Assembly: GCA_039555135.1 (NCBI GenBank)
Contig: CP114179.1
Coordinates: 3,658,001 to 3,722,000 of the forward strand
Direction of reading: 5' to 3'
From: Phycisphaeraceae bacterium D3-23
GTDB lineage: Bacteria; Planctomycetota; Phycisphaerae; Phycisphaerales; Phycisphaeraceae
Length of the DNA: 64,000 nt
The position numbers and the translations under genes are program-made. Of this stretch, positions 48,919-57,240 are shown in pieces (position 1 is the first letter of the stretch; the number at the start of each line of letters is the position of its first letter). Under the pieces are notes generated by a model. It did no database searches, was not told where the DNA came from, and was given only the letters and a program-made list of their open reading frames with translations.

Positions 48919-50172
48919 GTGAATACGCCCACTCAAACCAACCGTACCGCCCCCGTCCGTCTCGGCATCATCGGCTGCGGCGGCGCGATGGCACGGTTCC
49001 ACGAGTCGTACCTCGCGGGAGTCCAGGGGCTCACCTACGCCGCCGCGACCGGCCGACGCCCCGAGTCCGTCAAGGAATCCGTCGACGCCCACGGCTGCAC
49101 CGGCTTCGACTCCGCCGAGCAGATGATCGCCTCGGGCGCGGTCGACGCCGTCCTCATCGCCACGCCGCACACCACGCACCCGGCCTTCGCCGAGCTCGCG
49201 TTCGAGCACGGGCTGCATGTGCTCGTCGAGAAACCCCTGGCCGTCACCGCGCTCGAAGCGCAGGGCACGATCGACGCCTACGAAGCGGCCCGCCAAAAGC
49301 ACCCATCCCTCGTCTTCGCCGGGATGTTCCAGCAGCGCACCTTCCCGCAGTGGCGGCACGTCAAACGTCTCTGCACCGACGGCAGTATCGGCGATCTGAT
49401 GCGCGTGAGCTGGACCATCACCGACTGGTTCCGCACCCAAACCTACTACGACGCCGGCGGCTGGCGCGCGACCTGGAAGGGCGAGGGCGGCGGCGTCCTC
49501 CTCAACCAGTGCCCGCACAACCTCGACCTCCTGTGCTGGTTCGTCGGCCAACCCTCCCGCGTCAACGCGATCGCCGAACTCGGCAAGTACCACCATGTCG
49601 AAGTCGAAGACGATGTCACCGCGCTGTTGCAGTGGCAGTGCGGCGCAACCGGCACGTTCATCACCTCCACGGGTCAAACCCCAGGCATCAACCGCCTCGA
49701 AATCGCGGGCAACCACGGCACCGTCATCGCCGAGAAAAAACCCGGCGCGTCCGAACACACCGTCACCTACTACGCCGCCCAGGAGCCCGTCCGCGACTTC
49801 ACCGCCAACTGCCCCGAACGTTTCGACGAGGTCGCTGTCGAGACCTTCATCACCCAGCCCAGCGTCGTCGAAGGTCAAGACAAGCGTCCGCCGCACCAGC
49901 GCATCATGCAGAACTTCGTCGATGCCATCCAAAACGGTACCGGGCAAGACAACCTGCTCACCCCCGCCCCCGAAGGGCTCCTCGGTCTCGAACTAGGCAA
50001 TGCGCTTTTGCTCTCGGGCCTCGACCAGACCCCCATCGACCTGCCCATGCCCGCGACCGGCGAACGCAGCCGACAGCAGTACGCCGACCGCATCAAGCAC
50101 TTGGCGGAGACCTCGACCTTCGTGCGCAACGAAGTCAAGGCGAGCAGCGCCGACATGAGCGCGTCGTTCTAA
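48919..50172 (+). CDS. Gfo/Idh/MocA-family NAD(P)-dependent oxidoreductase
   Basis: This 417-residue enzyme has an N-terminal Rossmann fold (LGIIGCGGAMARFHESYLAG) and the family motif HVLVEKPLAVT, followed by the alpha/beta dimerisation domain (GEGGGVLLNQCPHNLDLLCW). The catalytic-type His in CPHNLD and the EKP lysine are both present. Such enzymes oxidise or reduce sugars, inositols or related polyols; many occur in planctomycetes and the substrate cannot be told. GTG at 48919 was chosen because the nucleotide-binding fold begins 12 residues later. The frame stays open far upstream, antisense to the aminotransferase gene, which I reject as coding. Confidence 0.9.
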   Translation: MNTPTQTNRTAPVRLGIIGCGGAMARFHESYLAGVQGLTYAAATGRRPESVKESVDAHGCTGFDSAEQMIASGAVDAVLIATPHTTHPAFAELAFEHGLHVLVEKPLAVTALEAQGTIDAYEAARQKHPSLVFAGMFQQRTFPQWRHVKRLCTDGSIGDLMRVSWTITDWFRTQTYYDAGGWRATWKGEGGGVLLNQCPHNLDLLCWFVGQPSRVNAIAELGKYHHVEVEDDVTALLQWQCGATGTFITSTGQTPGINRLEIAGNHGTVIAEKKPGASEHTVTYYAAQEPVRDFTANCPERFDEVAVETFITQPSVVEGQDKRPPHQRIMQNFVDAIQNGTGQDNLLTPAPEGLLGLELGNALLLSGLDQTPIDLPMPATGERSRQQYADRIKHLAETSTFVRNEVKASSADMSASF

Positions 50173-50203
50173 TCTGGCTAGATCAGTCTTGCACGCGCCA
50201 AAG

Positions 50204-50225
50204 CCCGGCCGAAGCCTCGGCCGGG
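50204..50225. terminator. Terminator between convergent genes
   Basis: CCCGGCCGA and TCGGCCGGG form a nine-base stem with an AGCC loop, followed by TATAT. It is closely related in sequence to the palindrome at 47,513-47,542, so this terminator stem appears to be a recurring unit. Confidence 0.75.
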
Positions 50226-50245
50226 TATATCGGCAAACCACGATC

Positions 50246-50827
50246 TCAAACGCTCACCATTGCATGCAGCGCGACGTCATGCGATTCAACCGGCAGCCGC
50301 GCAACGACCTGTTCACGAAAGCCCAGCCCCACGGTTTTCGCGCCCGGGTGTCTTTCGAGGTAGCGGTCGTAGTACCCGCCGCCGTAGCCCAGGCGTGTGA
50401 TGGCTTTGGGCGATTCCTTTGAAAACGCGGCCCCCGGAACCAACACCAGGTCGGGGCTGAAGTTGGGTGCCGGGCCTCGGGTCTCGGGTCGGGGTGGGGA
50501 GAGGATGCCCATGACGCCGGGCGTGAGTTCATCACGAGAGGTGATGGGGACCGCCAACATCCGGCGGTCGGGGTCGTCCTTGCGTGGCAGGATGAGCGGC
50601 ACCGCGACTTGTTTGCCCGCGGCGAGCAGGGCGTCGATGATTGGGTGCGTATCGACTTCGCTGCCGTGGGAGACGAAGGCGAAAATGCGTTTTGCAGCAC
50701 GGACTTGCGGGAGGGCGAGGACGTCTTGCAGCAGCAATGCGGAACGCGCTGCGCGGTCGGCGGCGGGGATCGCGTCGCGTGCTGCAATGATGCTGGATCG
50801 GAGTGTGGCTTTTGCGTCGTGTTTCAT
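50246..50827 (-). CDS. 5-formyltetrahydrofolate cyclo-ligase
   Basis: This 193-residue enzyme converts 5-formyl-THF and ATP to 5,10-methenyl-THF in folate metabolism. Motifs are FAFVSHGSEVDTHPIIDALL, VAVPLILPRKDD and the signature LVLVPGAAFSKESPKAITRL followed by GYGGGYYDRYLERHPGAKTV. The length is typical. The start overlaps the stop of the upstream transporter gene by four bases (ATGA), indicating co-translation. Confidence 0.93.
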   Translation of the reverse strand: MKHDAKATLRSSIIAARDAIPAADRAARSALLLQDVLALPQVRAAKRIFAFVSHGSEVDTHPIIDALLAAGKQVAVPLILPRKDDPDRRMLAVPITSRDELTPGVMGILSPPRPETRGPAPNFSPDLVLVPGAAFSKESPKAITRLGYGGGYYDRYLERHPGAKTVGLGFREQVVARLPVESHDVALHAMVSV

Positions 50828-51729
50828 GGCCGATTCGCGTACAGCGCCGCCTCGTCCTGCTCGGCCGCGTGCTCTGCCGCCGGGTCGATACCGAGGTAGC
50901 CTTTCAAGAGATACACCGCGAGGTAAATCACCGGGGTGTCCAGCGCCGCAACAACAAACTTGAACACGTACCCCGTCGCGATGAACAGCACGAGCTGTGG
51001 CGCGACCGCGGTGTTTGCATTGATCGGCAATGCTCGGGCGAAGTAGTGCGTGATCAGGATGACGGCGACGGTATCGACGAGCTGGCTCACCATCGTCGAG
51101 CCGTTGTTGCGGAGCCAGAGCATCTTGCCCTTGGTCAGCCGTTTCCAGTAGTGGAAGAGATAGACATCGACGAACTGCGCGAGCAGGTACGCCGCCATCG
51201 AGGCGACAACGGCTCCGAACGCGAGCTGCCGCATCCGGTAGAAGGTCCAGTCCTCATTGAATCGCGCGAACGTGCCGTCGTCGTTGTACACCGGCTCGGG
51301 CAGCGGCGGGCCCATGACGTCTCGGCCCAGCGCATCGACGCCGTAGCTCACCATCTCCGGGGCCATCGGCAGCTTGCCGCCGACCCAGAGGATCAACATC
51401 ACCCAGACATTGAGCACGAGCCCGACCCAGACGACGGCGTTGGCGCGGCGGCGGCCATAAAACTCGCTGATCAGGTCCGTACACAGGAACGTGAGCGGGT
51501 AGGGCAGCACACCGACCGCGAGCGCAAAACTGACCTCGCCCCACACGCCCCATTTCCAGCCGGCGTCGCCGCCCATGCTCGCGAGCACGATGAACCGGCT
51601 GATGCCCAGGATGTTCAGCATCGCCAGCGTCCCGAGGAATAGCCCGGCCAGCAGCAGGAACACCCGCTCGCGCCGGCGGTGCAGCACCGCGGGGTCGAGC
51701 GGGGAGCGGGTTGGCGTCGTGTCGGGCAT
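50824..51729 (-). CDS. Queuosine precursor transporter, YhhQ/VUT family
   Basis: This 301-residue, six-helix membrane protein belongs to the DUF165/VUT family that imports preQ0 or preQ1. Family features are YPLTFLCTDLISEFYGRRRA, then LLAQFVDVYLFHYWKR and LRNNGSTMVSQLVDTVAVIL. An extra hydrophilic loop of about 40 residues (after GGKLPMAPEMVSYG) lies between helices and is longer than in E. coli YhhQ. It is translationally coupled to the formyl-THF cyclo-ligase gene. With queA at 41-42 kb it supports precursor salvage for queuosine. Confidence 0.88.
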   Translation of the reverse strand: MPDTTPTRSPLDPAVLHRRRERVFLLLAGLFLGTLAMLNILGISRFIVLASMGGDAGWKWGVWGEVSFALAVGVLPYPLTFLCTDLISEFYGRRRANAVVWVGLVLNVWVMLILWVGGKLPMAPEMVSYGVDALGRDVMGPPLPEPVYNDDGTFARFNEDWTFYRMRQLAFGAVVASMAAYLLAQFVDVYLFHYWKRLTKGKMLWLRNNGSTMVSQLVDTVAVILITHYFARALPINANTAVAPQLVLFIATGYVFKFVVAALDTPVIYLAVYLLKGYLGIDPAAEHAAEQDEAALYANRP

Positions 51730-51923
51730 GGGCCTGTCGGTTGGGGCGTCGGGTGAGCCATCCTATCCCGTCCCGGCTGCGGCGGTGGGGCGGGCGGGGC
51801 AAGCCGGCGCGTCAACTCGGCTCGCCCTCCACGATCTGCGGCGTATACTATGATTGAGGACGGGCAAGCGGCCGCCGGGGCCTGCTTTGCCCGCCCCGGC
51901 CCCAAAGTGGAGACGGATCAACG

Positions 51924-52337
51924 ATGTCGATGAACTCCGAGCTGATGAGTGTGGTCCAGTCGACGCGCTACCCGCTCGACGCGTTCCTGTTCATCCAGCG
52001 CGGCCTCGACTTCACCGTCCGCCGGATGCACGGCGACACCGACCCGCTCGAAGAATCCTTCGAGGAAGACGCCGAGCAGTCCAGCCGACACGTCTCGGGC
52101 CAGGACCTCTGCCGAGGGCTCCGCGACTTCGCGATCCACGAGTACGGCCTGCTCGCCCGCACCGTCCTCGGGCGTTGGCACATCACAAGCTGCCGGGACT
52201 TCGGCGAGATCGTCTTCGCCATGGTCGAGGGCGGGCTGATGCACAAGACCGACGACGACACGATCCGTGACTTTCTCAACGTCTTCGACTTCACGACCGC
52301 GTTCAGCCCCGGGCTGATGCTCAGCGAAGGCGTGTGA
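51924..52337 (+). CDS. Minf_1886 family conserved protein
   Basis: This 137-residue protein matches the Minf_1886 family, conserved in PVC bacteria and some deltaproteobacteria, with unknown function. Recognisable blocks are YPLDAFLFIQRGLDFTVRR, RHVSGQDLCRGLRDFAIHEY and RTVLGRWHITSCRDFGEIVF, then MVEGGLMHKTDDDTIRDFL. There is no membrane segment. It stands 95 bases before prfB, with a palindromic repeat between them, so operon status is unclear. Confidence 0.85.
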   Translation: MSMNSELMSVVQSTRYPLDAFLFIQRGLDFTVRRMHGDTDPLEESFEEDAEQSSRHVSGQDLCRGLRDFAIHEYGLLARTVLGRWHITSCRDFGEIVFAMVEGGLMHKTDDDTIRDFLNVFDFTTAFSPGLMLSEGV

Positions 52338-52365
52338 CGCAACACAACTTAGTCTCTACCCGAAG

Positions 52366-52386
52366 CCCACGGATCCCATCCGTGGG
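52366..52386. repeat. CCCAC-family palindrome, copy 4
   Basis: CCCACGGAT and ATCCGTGGG with a CCC loop, preceded by CGAAG. Relative to copies 1 to 3 the stem pair A-T has become G-C on both sides, so pairing is kept. It lies 46 bases before prfB. Confidence 0.75.
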
Positions 52387-52431
52387 TGATGCTGTACCCC
52401 TCCGCCCCGCCCCCGTTACAATCGCCTGGCT

Positions 52432-53559
52432 ATGCACGAAAACATCCCCGGCATCCTGAGCGACCTGGCCCAGCGCGTAGGCGCGATGCGCGACTCCATG
52501 CGCGTCGATGAGCGGGCCGAACGCCTGAAAGAACTCGAACAAAAAATGGGCGAGCCCGGCTTCTGGGACAATCAGGACACCGCCAACGAGATCATCAGCG
52601 AGCTCAAGTCGATCAAGGCCCGCATCGAGCCCGTGCAGGAAGCGGTGGCCGGCGTCGAGGAGGCGCAGCTGCTCTGGGACATGGCCGACGAGGCGGACGA
52701 CGAAGACACCCGCAAGGAGGTCGACGCGCTGATCGACCCGATGCTCGCGCAGCTCGACAAGCTCGAGATGGCGTCGCTGTTGTCGGGCAAGTACGACGAA
52801 CGCAACTGCTACCTGACGCTCCAGTCCGGCGCCGGCGGGACCGAGGCCGACGACTGGTGCGAGATGCTGATGCGGATGTACCTGTTCTACTGCGAAAAGA
52901 CCGGCTGGGACATCAGCGAAGTCAGCAAGACGCACGGCACCGAGGCGGGCATCAAGGAAGTCACGCTCTACATCAAAGGCCCGATGGCCTACGGCTACCT
53001 CTCGGCCGAGCGCGGCACGCACCGGCTCGCCCGCGTCAGCCCGTTCAACGCCGAGGGCAAACGCCAGACGAGCTTCGTTACCGTCGATATCGTCCCCGAG
53101 TTCCCCGACACCGGCGGCGACCTCATCGACGACCAGTACCTCGAAATGACCAACTTCGCCCGCTCGTCGGGCCCCGGCGGGCAGAACGTCAACAAGGTCG
53201 CCTCGGCCGTCCGGCTTGTCTACAAAGAGCCGGACATGGCCTCACCCATCATGATCGTCTGTTCGGTCGAGCGGAAGATGGAGCAGAACAAGCGCATGGC
53301 GATGGCGATGCTGCAGGGCAAGCTCGAACTGATCGCCGAGGAAAAACGACAGGCCGAGAAGGACGCCGCGACCGGCGGGAGCGTCGATCGCGGCTGGGGC
53401 TCGCAGATCCGCAGCTACGTCTTCTACGACAACCGCGTGAAAGACCACCGCACCAACTTCGAGAAGCCCAACCCGCAGAACGTACTCGACGGCGACCTGC
53501 AAGGGTTCATTGATGCGGAGCTTCAGCGGCGGGCAAAGGTCGCGGCCGCAGCGGATTAG
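52432..53559 (+). CDS. prfB: Peptide chain release factor 2
   Basis: This 375-residue release factor recognises UAA and UGA. The GGQ motif (SSGPGGQNVNK, about residue 248) triggers peptidyl-tRNA hydrolysis, and the SPF stop-codon-reading tripeptide occurs in RVSPFNAEGKRQTSF. The acidic switch region and LQSGAGGTEADDWCEMLMRM are present. The frame is continuous from ATG 52432. There is no in-frame UGA needing the programmed +1 shift that controls prfB in many bacteria, so that autoregulation is absent here. Confidence 0.97.
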   Translation: MHENIPGILSDLAQRVGAMRDSMRVDERAERLKELEQKMGEPGFWDNQDTANEIISELKSIKARIEPVQEAVAGVEEAQLLWDMADEADDEDTRKEVDALIDPMLAQLDKLEMASLLSGKYDERNCYLTLQSGAGGTEADDWCEMLMRMYLFYCEKTGWDISEVSKTHGTEAGIKEVTLYIKGPMAYGYLSAERGTHRLARVSPFNAEGKRQTSFVTVDIVPEFPDTGGDLIDDQYLEMTNFARSSGPGGQNVNKVASAVRLVYKEPDMASPIMIVCSVERKMEQNKRMAMAMLQGKLELIAEEKRQAEKDAATGGSVDRGWGSQIRSYVFYDNRVKDHRTNFEKPNPQNVLDGDLQGFIDAELQRRAKVAAAAD

Positions 53560-53592
53560 TCCCCAAAGGGTTGAATATTCAGAGCGATGGCA

Positions 53593-53613
53593 CCCACGGA
53601 TGAGATCTGTGGG
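53593..53613. repeat. CCCAC-family palindrome, copy 5
   Basis: CCCACGGAT and ATCTGTGGG with a GAG loop, 34 bases after prfB. One stem position is a G-T mismatch (G-U if transcribed), an intermediate between the A-T and G-C versions. Confidence 0.7.
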
Positions 53614-53664
53614 GTTCTATTCACGCCCGCTTTGACGCTTTGACGATATGACAAGACCCCGAAG

Positions 53665-53719
53665 CCCACGGACTTGATCCGTGGGTGGTTTGGGAGGTCC
53701 CACGGATGGAATCCGTGGG
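53665..53719. repeat. CCCAC-family palindromes, copies 6 and 7, as an inverted pair
   Basis: Two hairpins (53665-53685 and 53699-53719) face each other. Both carry the CCCACGG/CCGTGGG stem, with outer flanks GAAG on the left and CTTC on the right, so the whole 60-base unit is itself an inverted repeat. It lies between prfB and the MerR-like gene, 34 bases before the latter. Confidence 0.8.
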
Positions 53720-53752
53720 CTTCGTATTGTTGTTTTGTCAGGAGCGACACGG

Positions 53753-54058
53753 ATGTCACAGGCGATGGTGAACGAGGATGGCTTCCGGGGGCTGGGGACG
53801 CCGCCGGTGAAGCGGTACAAGATCGGGGAGCTGGCGCGGCACACGGGGCTGACGCGGCAGACGCTGCACAACTACACACGCTGGGGGCTCATCGCCGAGG
53901 CCGGCTGGACCGCCGGCGGGCACCGGCTGTATGACGAGTCGGTGTTCCCGCGACTCGCGCGGGTGCTTGCGCTCAAGGCCGACCACACGGTCGAGCAGGT
54001 CCGCGTGTTGCTCGACGGCGACGCCGCACAGGAAGGCGAGGTGCGCCATGGCGGATGA
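53753..54058 (+). CDS. MerR-like transcription regulator
   Basis: This 101-residue protein has a MerR-type winged helix-turn-helix (YKIGELARHTGLTRQTLHNY, then WGLIAEAGWTAGGHRLYDES and VLALKADHTVEQVRVLL). No C-terminal effector-binding domain is present, so ligand sensing must be by another route. CAGGAG lies eight bases before ATG 53753. The stop overlaps the start of the large TPR membrane-protein gene, so the two are translationally coupled and the regulator may act on, or be controlled by, that protein. Confidence 0.85.
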   Translation: MSQAMVNEDGFRGLGTPPVKRYKIGELARHTGLTRQTLHNYTRWGLIAEAGWTAGGHRLYDESVFPRLARVLALKADHTVEQVRVLLDGDAAQEGEVRHGG

Positions 54059-56603
54059 CGCGTTGCAGGTCGGCGACGCCGGCGAGATCGAGGTCGGCGC
54101 GCCGGAGATGGCGTGGTCGCAGGTTTGGCAGATGCCGGTGCTGCTGCTCGGGCTCGGGCTGCTCGCGGTCGGCGTGTACTTTGCGCTGCCCAAGTACGTG
54201 CCGATGGACTACGACAAAGAGCTGGCGAAGATCGAGTCGCTGGTCACGAAGAACCGGCTCGAAGAGGCGGAGGGCCGGCTGGTCAAGCTCGGCGAGACGG
54301 ACGACTTTGTCGAGGCCGTGCCCGACCCGGTCGAGGGGTACTACTGGCAGCTCTACGGCGACCTGCGTTTCCGCCAGATGGACACGCGGGTCTGGCAGGG
54401 CATCACGACCCAGGCGGGCCAGGAAAACCTCGGTCAGATCGTCGAGTTCTACCGCAAGGCACAGAAGCTGGGACGCGCCATGCCGGGCAGCGCGCTGTGG
54501 CGTTACGCGCAGGCGTTGGCGGCGATGGGCGACGACACCGGCGCGCTGCGCGTGGTGGATGAGATGCCCGACGACTCGGCCACGCGCCGCCACGAGATCG
54601 TGCGTGCGCTGGTCGAGCGGGCGATGCAGACCGACCCGGATGCGGCGTCGGAGAAGGTCGCGAACCTGCTGCGCCGGTTTGAGCAGGAGCTCGAGGCCGA
54701 GCCGGATGTCGCGGTGCGCCGGCGTGAGAAGATCTGGGCGATGCAGCAGCGGGCCGAGCGTTTCCTTCGGGCCAAGGACGAGCAGGCGGTGATCCGGATG
54801 CTTGTTGAGGGCGGGCTGATGCGGCTCAAGCAGGGCGGGGCGAGCGACAAAGACATCGCGCCGCTCAACGTCGTGCTCGGCGAGGCGTACGCGATGGAAG
54901 AGAACTTTGTCGATGCGCGTCAGCGCTTCAGCGAGGCCCGTCGGCACTTGGAGAAGGGCCACGAAATGTTCCCGCGCGTGCTCGTGGGCTTTGCGGGCAT
55001 TGAGCTGGCGCAGAGCGAGCAGGGCTACATCGAACGCGCCTTTGGGCTCTACCACCAAGCGTACCTCGATGCGCCTCAGGGGCCCTCGTCGATCGACGCG
55101 AAGATCGGCGAGGCGCACACCGAGGCCTACCGCGAGGGGCGGTTCCCCGAGGCGCTTGAGGCCTTCGAGCTCGCGGCCGGCCGATTGGCGACCGAGCAGG
55201 CCCCGGCCTGGGACCCGCGCCGCGTGAAGCTCGAGCACTACCTCAGCGTGCATATCAACCGCGAGTTCGAGAATATGCAGTACGAGAATGCGCTGGCCTT
55301 GCTGAAAGTCGTTGCGCCCCTGACCGAGCGCGGCGATAGCGCGACACTCGCGCATCAGTTCGGCGAGACCTACCGCCTGCTGGGCGACCAGTCCGAGGCG
55401 GCCGCCCAAGACCTAAAGCCCGACCCGAATCGGCCCGAGGAAGACCCGCACCTCGATGCCCGGCGGATGCACCACCAGGACGCGGCCGTGTACTACGAGC
55501 AGGCCGCCGAGGCGTACCTGCGCGAGGCCAAGCTGCTCGAAGCCGAGACCGATGGCCACGGCAAGGCGCTCTGGGCCGCCGCGGAACACTTCGCCAAGTC
55601 GCAGCTCTGGCCCCAGGCCGTGTCGGTGTACCAGGACTTCCTCGCGACGCGCGGCGACAGCGATATGCGCGAGCAGGCGATGTTCCGCCTGGGCCAGTCC
55701 TACCTCGCGGATGGCCAGTACGGCGCGGCCCGTGACCAGCTCAAGGGGCTCATCGAATCCGCGGACACCAGCCAGTGGGCGATGCAGTCGTACGTGCCCT
55801 TGTCCCGCGCGCTGGTCGCGCTCGACGAGTGGGACGCGGCCGAGCAGTGGCTGCGGTCGGTCGTCGAAGACCACCGAGCGATCGGCCCCGGTAGCCCGTA
55901 CTTCCGCGATGCGCTGATCGAGCTGGGCACGCTCTACTACCGGCGCGGCAGCCAGGACGACACCTACTACGCCCGCGGCATCGAGGTGCTCGGCGACGCC
56001 GGTGGCGCGGTCGAGCGCTACGGCCACGACAACGAGCAGTCCGCCAAGCTGCGCTACATGCTCGCCGACTGCCTCCGTCTTAGCGCCTTTGGGCTGGGCC
56101 GACAGGCGGCGCAGACCCCCAACCAGTCCGACCGCCTCGCGATGCAGGCCGAGCGTGTCCGCCGGCTCAGCGAGGCGAAGATGTACTACCAGCAGGTGCA
56201 GGAGCTGCTCGACGACCGCCACCCGAGCTCGCTTTCTCGCGTCGAGCGCGTGTACCACCGCAACGCGTACTTCTACCAGGCCGACTGTGCCTTTGAGCAG
56301 AGCGACTTCGCCAACGCGATCCTCCTCTACCAGGACGCCGCGACGCGCTGGCAGGACCACCCGGCCTCGCTTGTCGCGTGGGTGCAGATCGTCAACTCGG
56401 CCGCAGAAATGCGCGACTTCCCCCGCGCCCGCGCCGCGCACCGCCAGGCCGTCGAGGTCTTCAGCAAGCTCGACGACGCGGTCTTCGACCACCCCGACTC
56501 GCTGATGACCCGCCAGCGGTGGGACGACTGGCTGCGCTGGTCGACCGAGCTCGACCTCTACCCCGAAGACGGCGCCACGGCCGGGGTCGACACCGGCAAT
56601 TGA
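54048..56603 (+). CDS. Large TPR-repeat membrane protein
   Basis: This 851-residue protein has a short acidic N-terminus, one membrane helix (VWQMPVLLLGLGLLAVGVYF, about 27-46) and then about 780 residues of TPR-type helical repeats. Examples are YWQLYGDLRFRQMDTRVWQG, AMFRLGQSYLADGQYGAARD and ELGTLYYRRGSQDDTYYA. The repeat region is probably periplasmic and serves as a protein-binding scaffold. No enzymatic domain is visible. The start overlaps the MerR-like gene (ATGGCGGATGA), and flagellar regulatory genes follow 127 bases downstream. Confidence 0.8.
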   Translation: MADDALQVGDAGEIEVGAPEMAWSQVWQMPVLLLGLGLLAVGVYFALPKYVPMDYDKELAKIESLVTKNRLEEAEGRLVKLGETDDFVEAVPDPVEGYYWQLYGDLRFRQMDTRVWQGITTQAGQENLGQIVEFYRKAQKLGRAMPGSALWRYAQALAAMGDDTGALRVVDEMPDDSATRRHEIVRALVERAMQTDPDAASEKVANLLRRFEQELEAEPDVAVRRREKIWAMQQRAERFLRAKDEQAVIRMLVEGGLMRLKQGGASDKDIAPLNVVLGEAYAMEENFVDARQRFSEARRHLEKGHEMFPRVLVGFAGIELAQSEQGYIERAFGLYHQAYLDAPQGPSSIDAKIGEAHTEAYREGRFPEALEAFELAAGRLATEQAPAWDPRRVKLEHYLSVHINREFENMQYENALALLKVVAPLTERGDSATLAHQFGETYRLLGDQSEAAAQDLKPDPNRPEEDPHLDARRMHHQDAAVYYEQAAEAYLREAKLLEAETDGHGKALWAAAEHFAKSQLWPQAVSVYQDFLATRGDSDMREQAMFRLGQSYLADGQYGAARDQLKGLIESADTSQWAMQSYVPLSRALVALDEWDAAEQWLRSVVEDHRAIGPGSPYFRDALIELGTLYYRRGSQDDTYYARGIEVLGDAGGAVERYGHDNEQSAKLRYMLADCLRLSAFGLGRQAAQTPNQSDRLAMQAERVRRLSEAKMYYQQVQELLDDRHPSSLSRVERVYHRNAYFYQADCAFEQSDFANAILLYQDAATRWQDHPASLVAWVQIVNSAAEMRDFPRARAAHRQAVEVFSKLDDAVFDHPDSLMTRQRWDDWLRWSTELDLYPEDGATAGVDTGN

Positions 56604-56631
56604 ACGCGCATCACCTTGCGCCCACGATCTT

Positions 56632-56659
56632 TAACGCCAGGTGCCCGCCCGGCCGATAA
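56632..56659 (+). promoter_or_regulatory. Candidate FliA (sigma-28) type promoter before flagellar genes
   Basis: GCCGATAA at 56652-56659 matches the sigma-28 -10 consensus exactly. TAAC at 56632-56635 is a near match to the TAAA -35, 16 bases away instead of 15. It lies about 70 bases before the FlgN-like gene. The same octamer also occurs by chance inside the nuclease gene at 43.5 kb, which lowers its weight. Confidence 0.4.
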
Positions 56660-56730
56660 TCCCTCGGGACAGGCCACTGGCCGACCCGACGCCGCAGGAC
56701 GCGGCGATTCTCTAGCCCGAAAGGTCATGG

Positions 56731-57234
56731 ATGACCGCAGAAAACACCGCTTCTCAACCGCTCTCCGAAGCCGGCCCTGCGCCGACGCCCGAGCAGCTCA
56801 TGCAGCTGCTCTCCCGGCAGCGCGACCTCTACCAGAACCTCAAAGCCCTGAGCGACGACCAGGGCCGGCTCATCGCCGAGGGCGAGACCGAGCAGCTCCT
56901 GTCGCTGCTCGCGCGGCGTCAGGGCCTGGTCGAACAGCTCGGCGAATGCTCGCTCGAAATCTCCCCGCACCGCGCGGCGATTGCCTCGCTCGCCAGCGAC
57001 AGCGATGCCGCCGTGTCCCGGCAGGTCCGCACGCTGGTCGACGATGTGCGCGAGCTGCTCGAATCGATCATCCAGCAGGACGACGCCGGCCGACGCGAGA
57101 TGGAGGCCGCCCGCGACGAGATCGGCAGCCAGCTCCGTGAGACCGCTGCGGCGCCCCGTGTGCTTGGTGCCTACGGCAATGCCGGCTCGCCCCGTCCCCA
57201 ATCCGCCGCCCGATTCACCGACCAACGGGGTTGA
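56731..57234 (+). CDS. FlgN-like flagellar export chaperone
   Basis: This 167-residue helical protein resembles FlgN, the cytoplasmic chaperone of hook-filament junction proteins. It has an N-terminal helix (EQLMQLLSRQRDLYQNLKAL), EGETEQLLSLLARRQGLVEQ and a long C-terminal helix ending in a Gly/Ala/Pro-rich tail. Sequence conservation in this family is low, so the call rests on the helical pattern and on its place at the head of the flagellar cluster. It ends 6 bases before the histidine-kinase gene. Confidence 0.6.
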   Translation: MTAENTASQPLSEAGPAPTPEQLMQLLSRQRDLYQNLKALSDDQGRLIAEGETEQLLSLLARRQGLVEQLGECSLEISPHRAAIASLASDSDAAVSRQVRTLVDDVRELLESIIQQDDAGRREMEAARDEIGSQLRETAAAPRVLGAYGNAGSPRPQSAARFTDQRG

Positions 57235-57240
57235 TGCACG

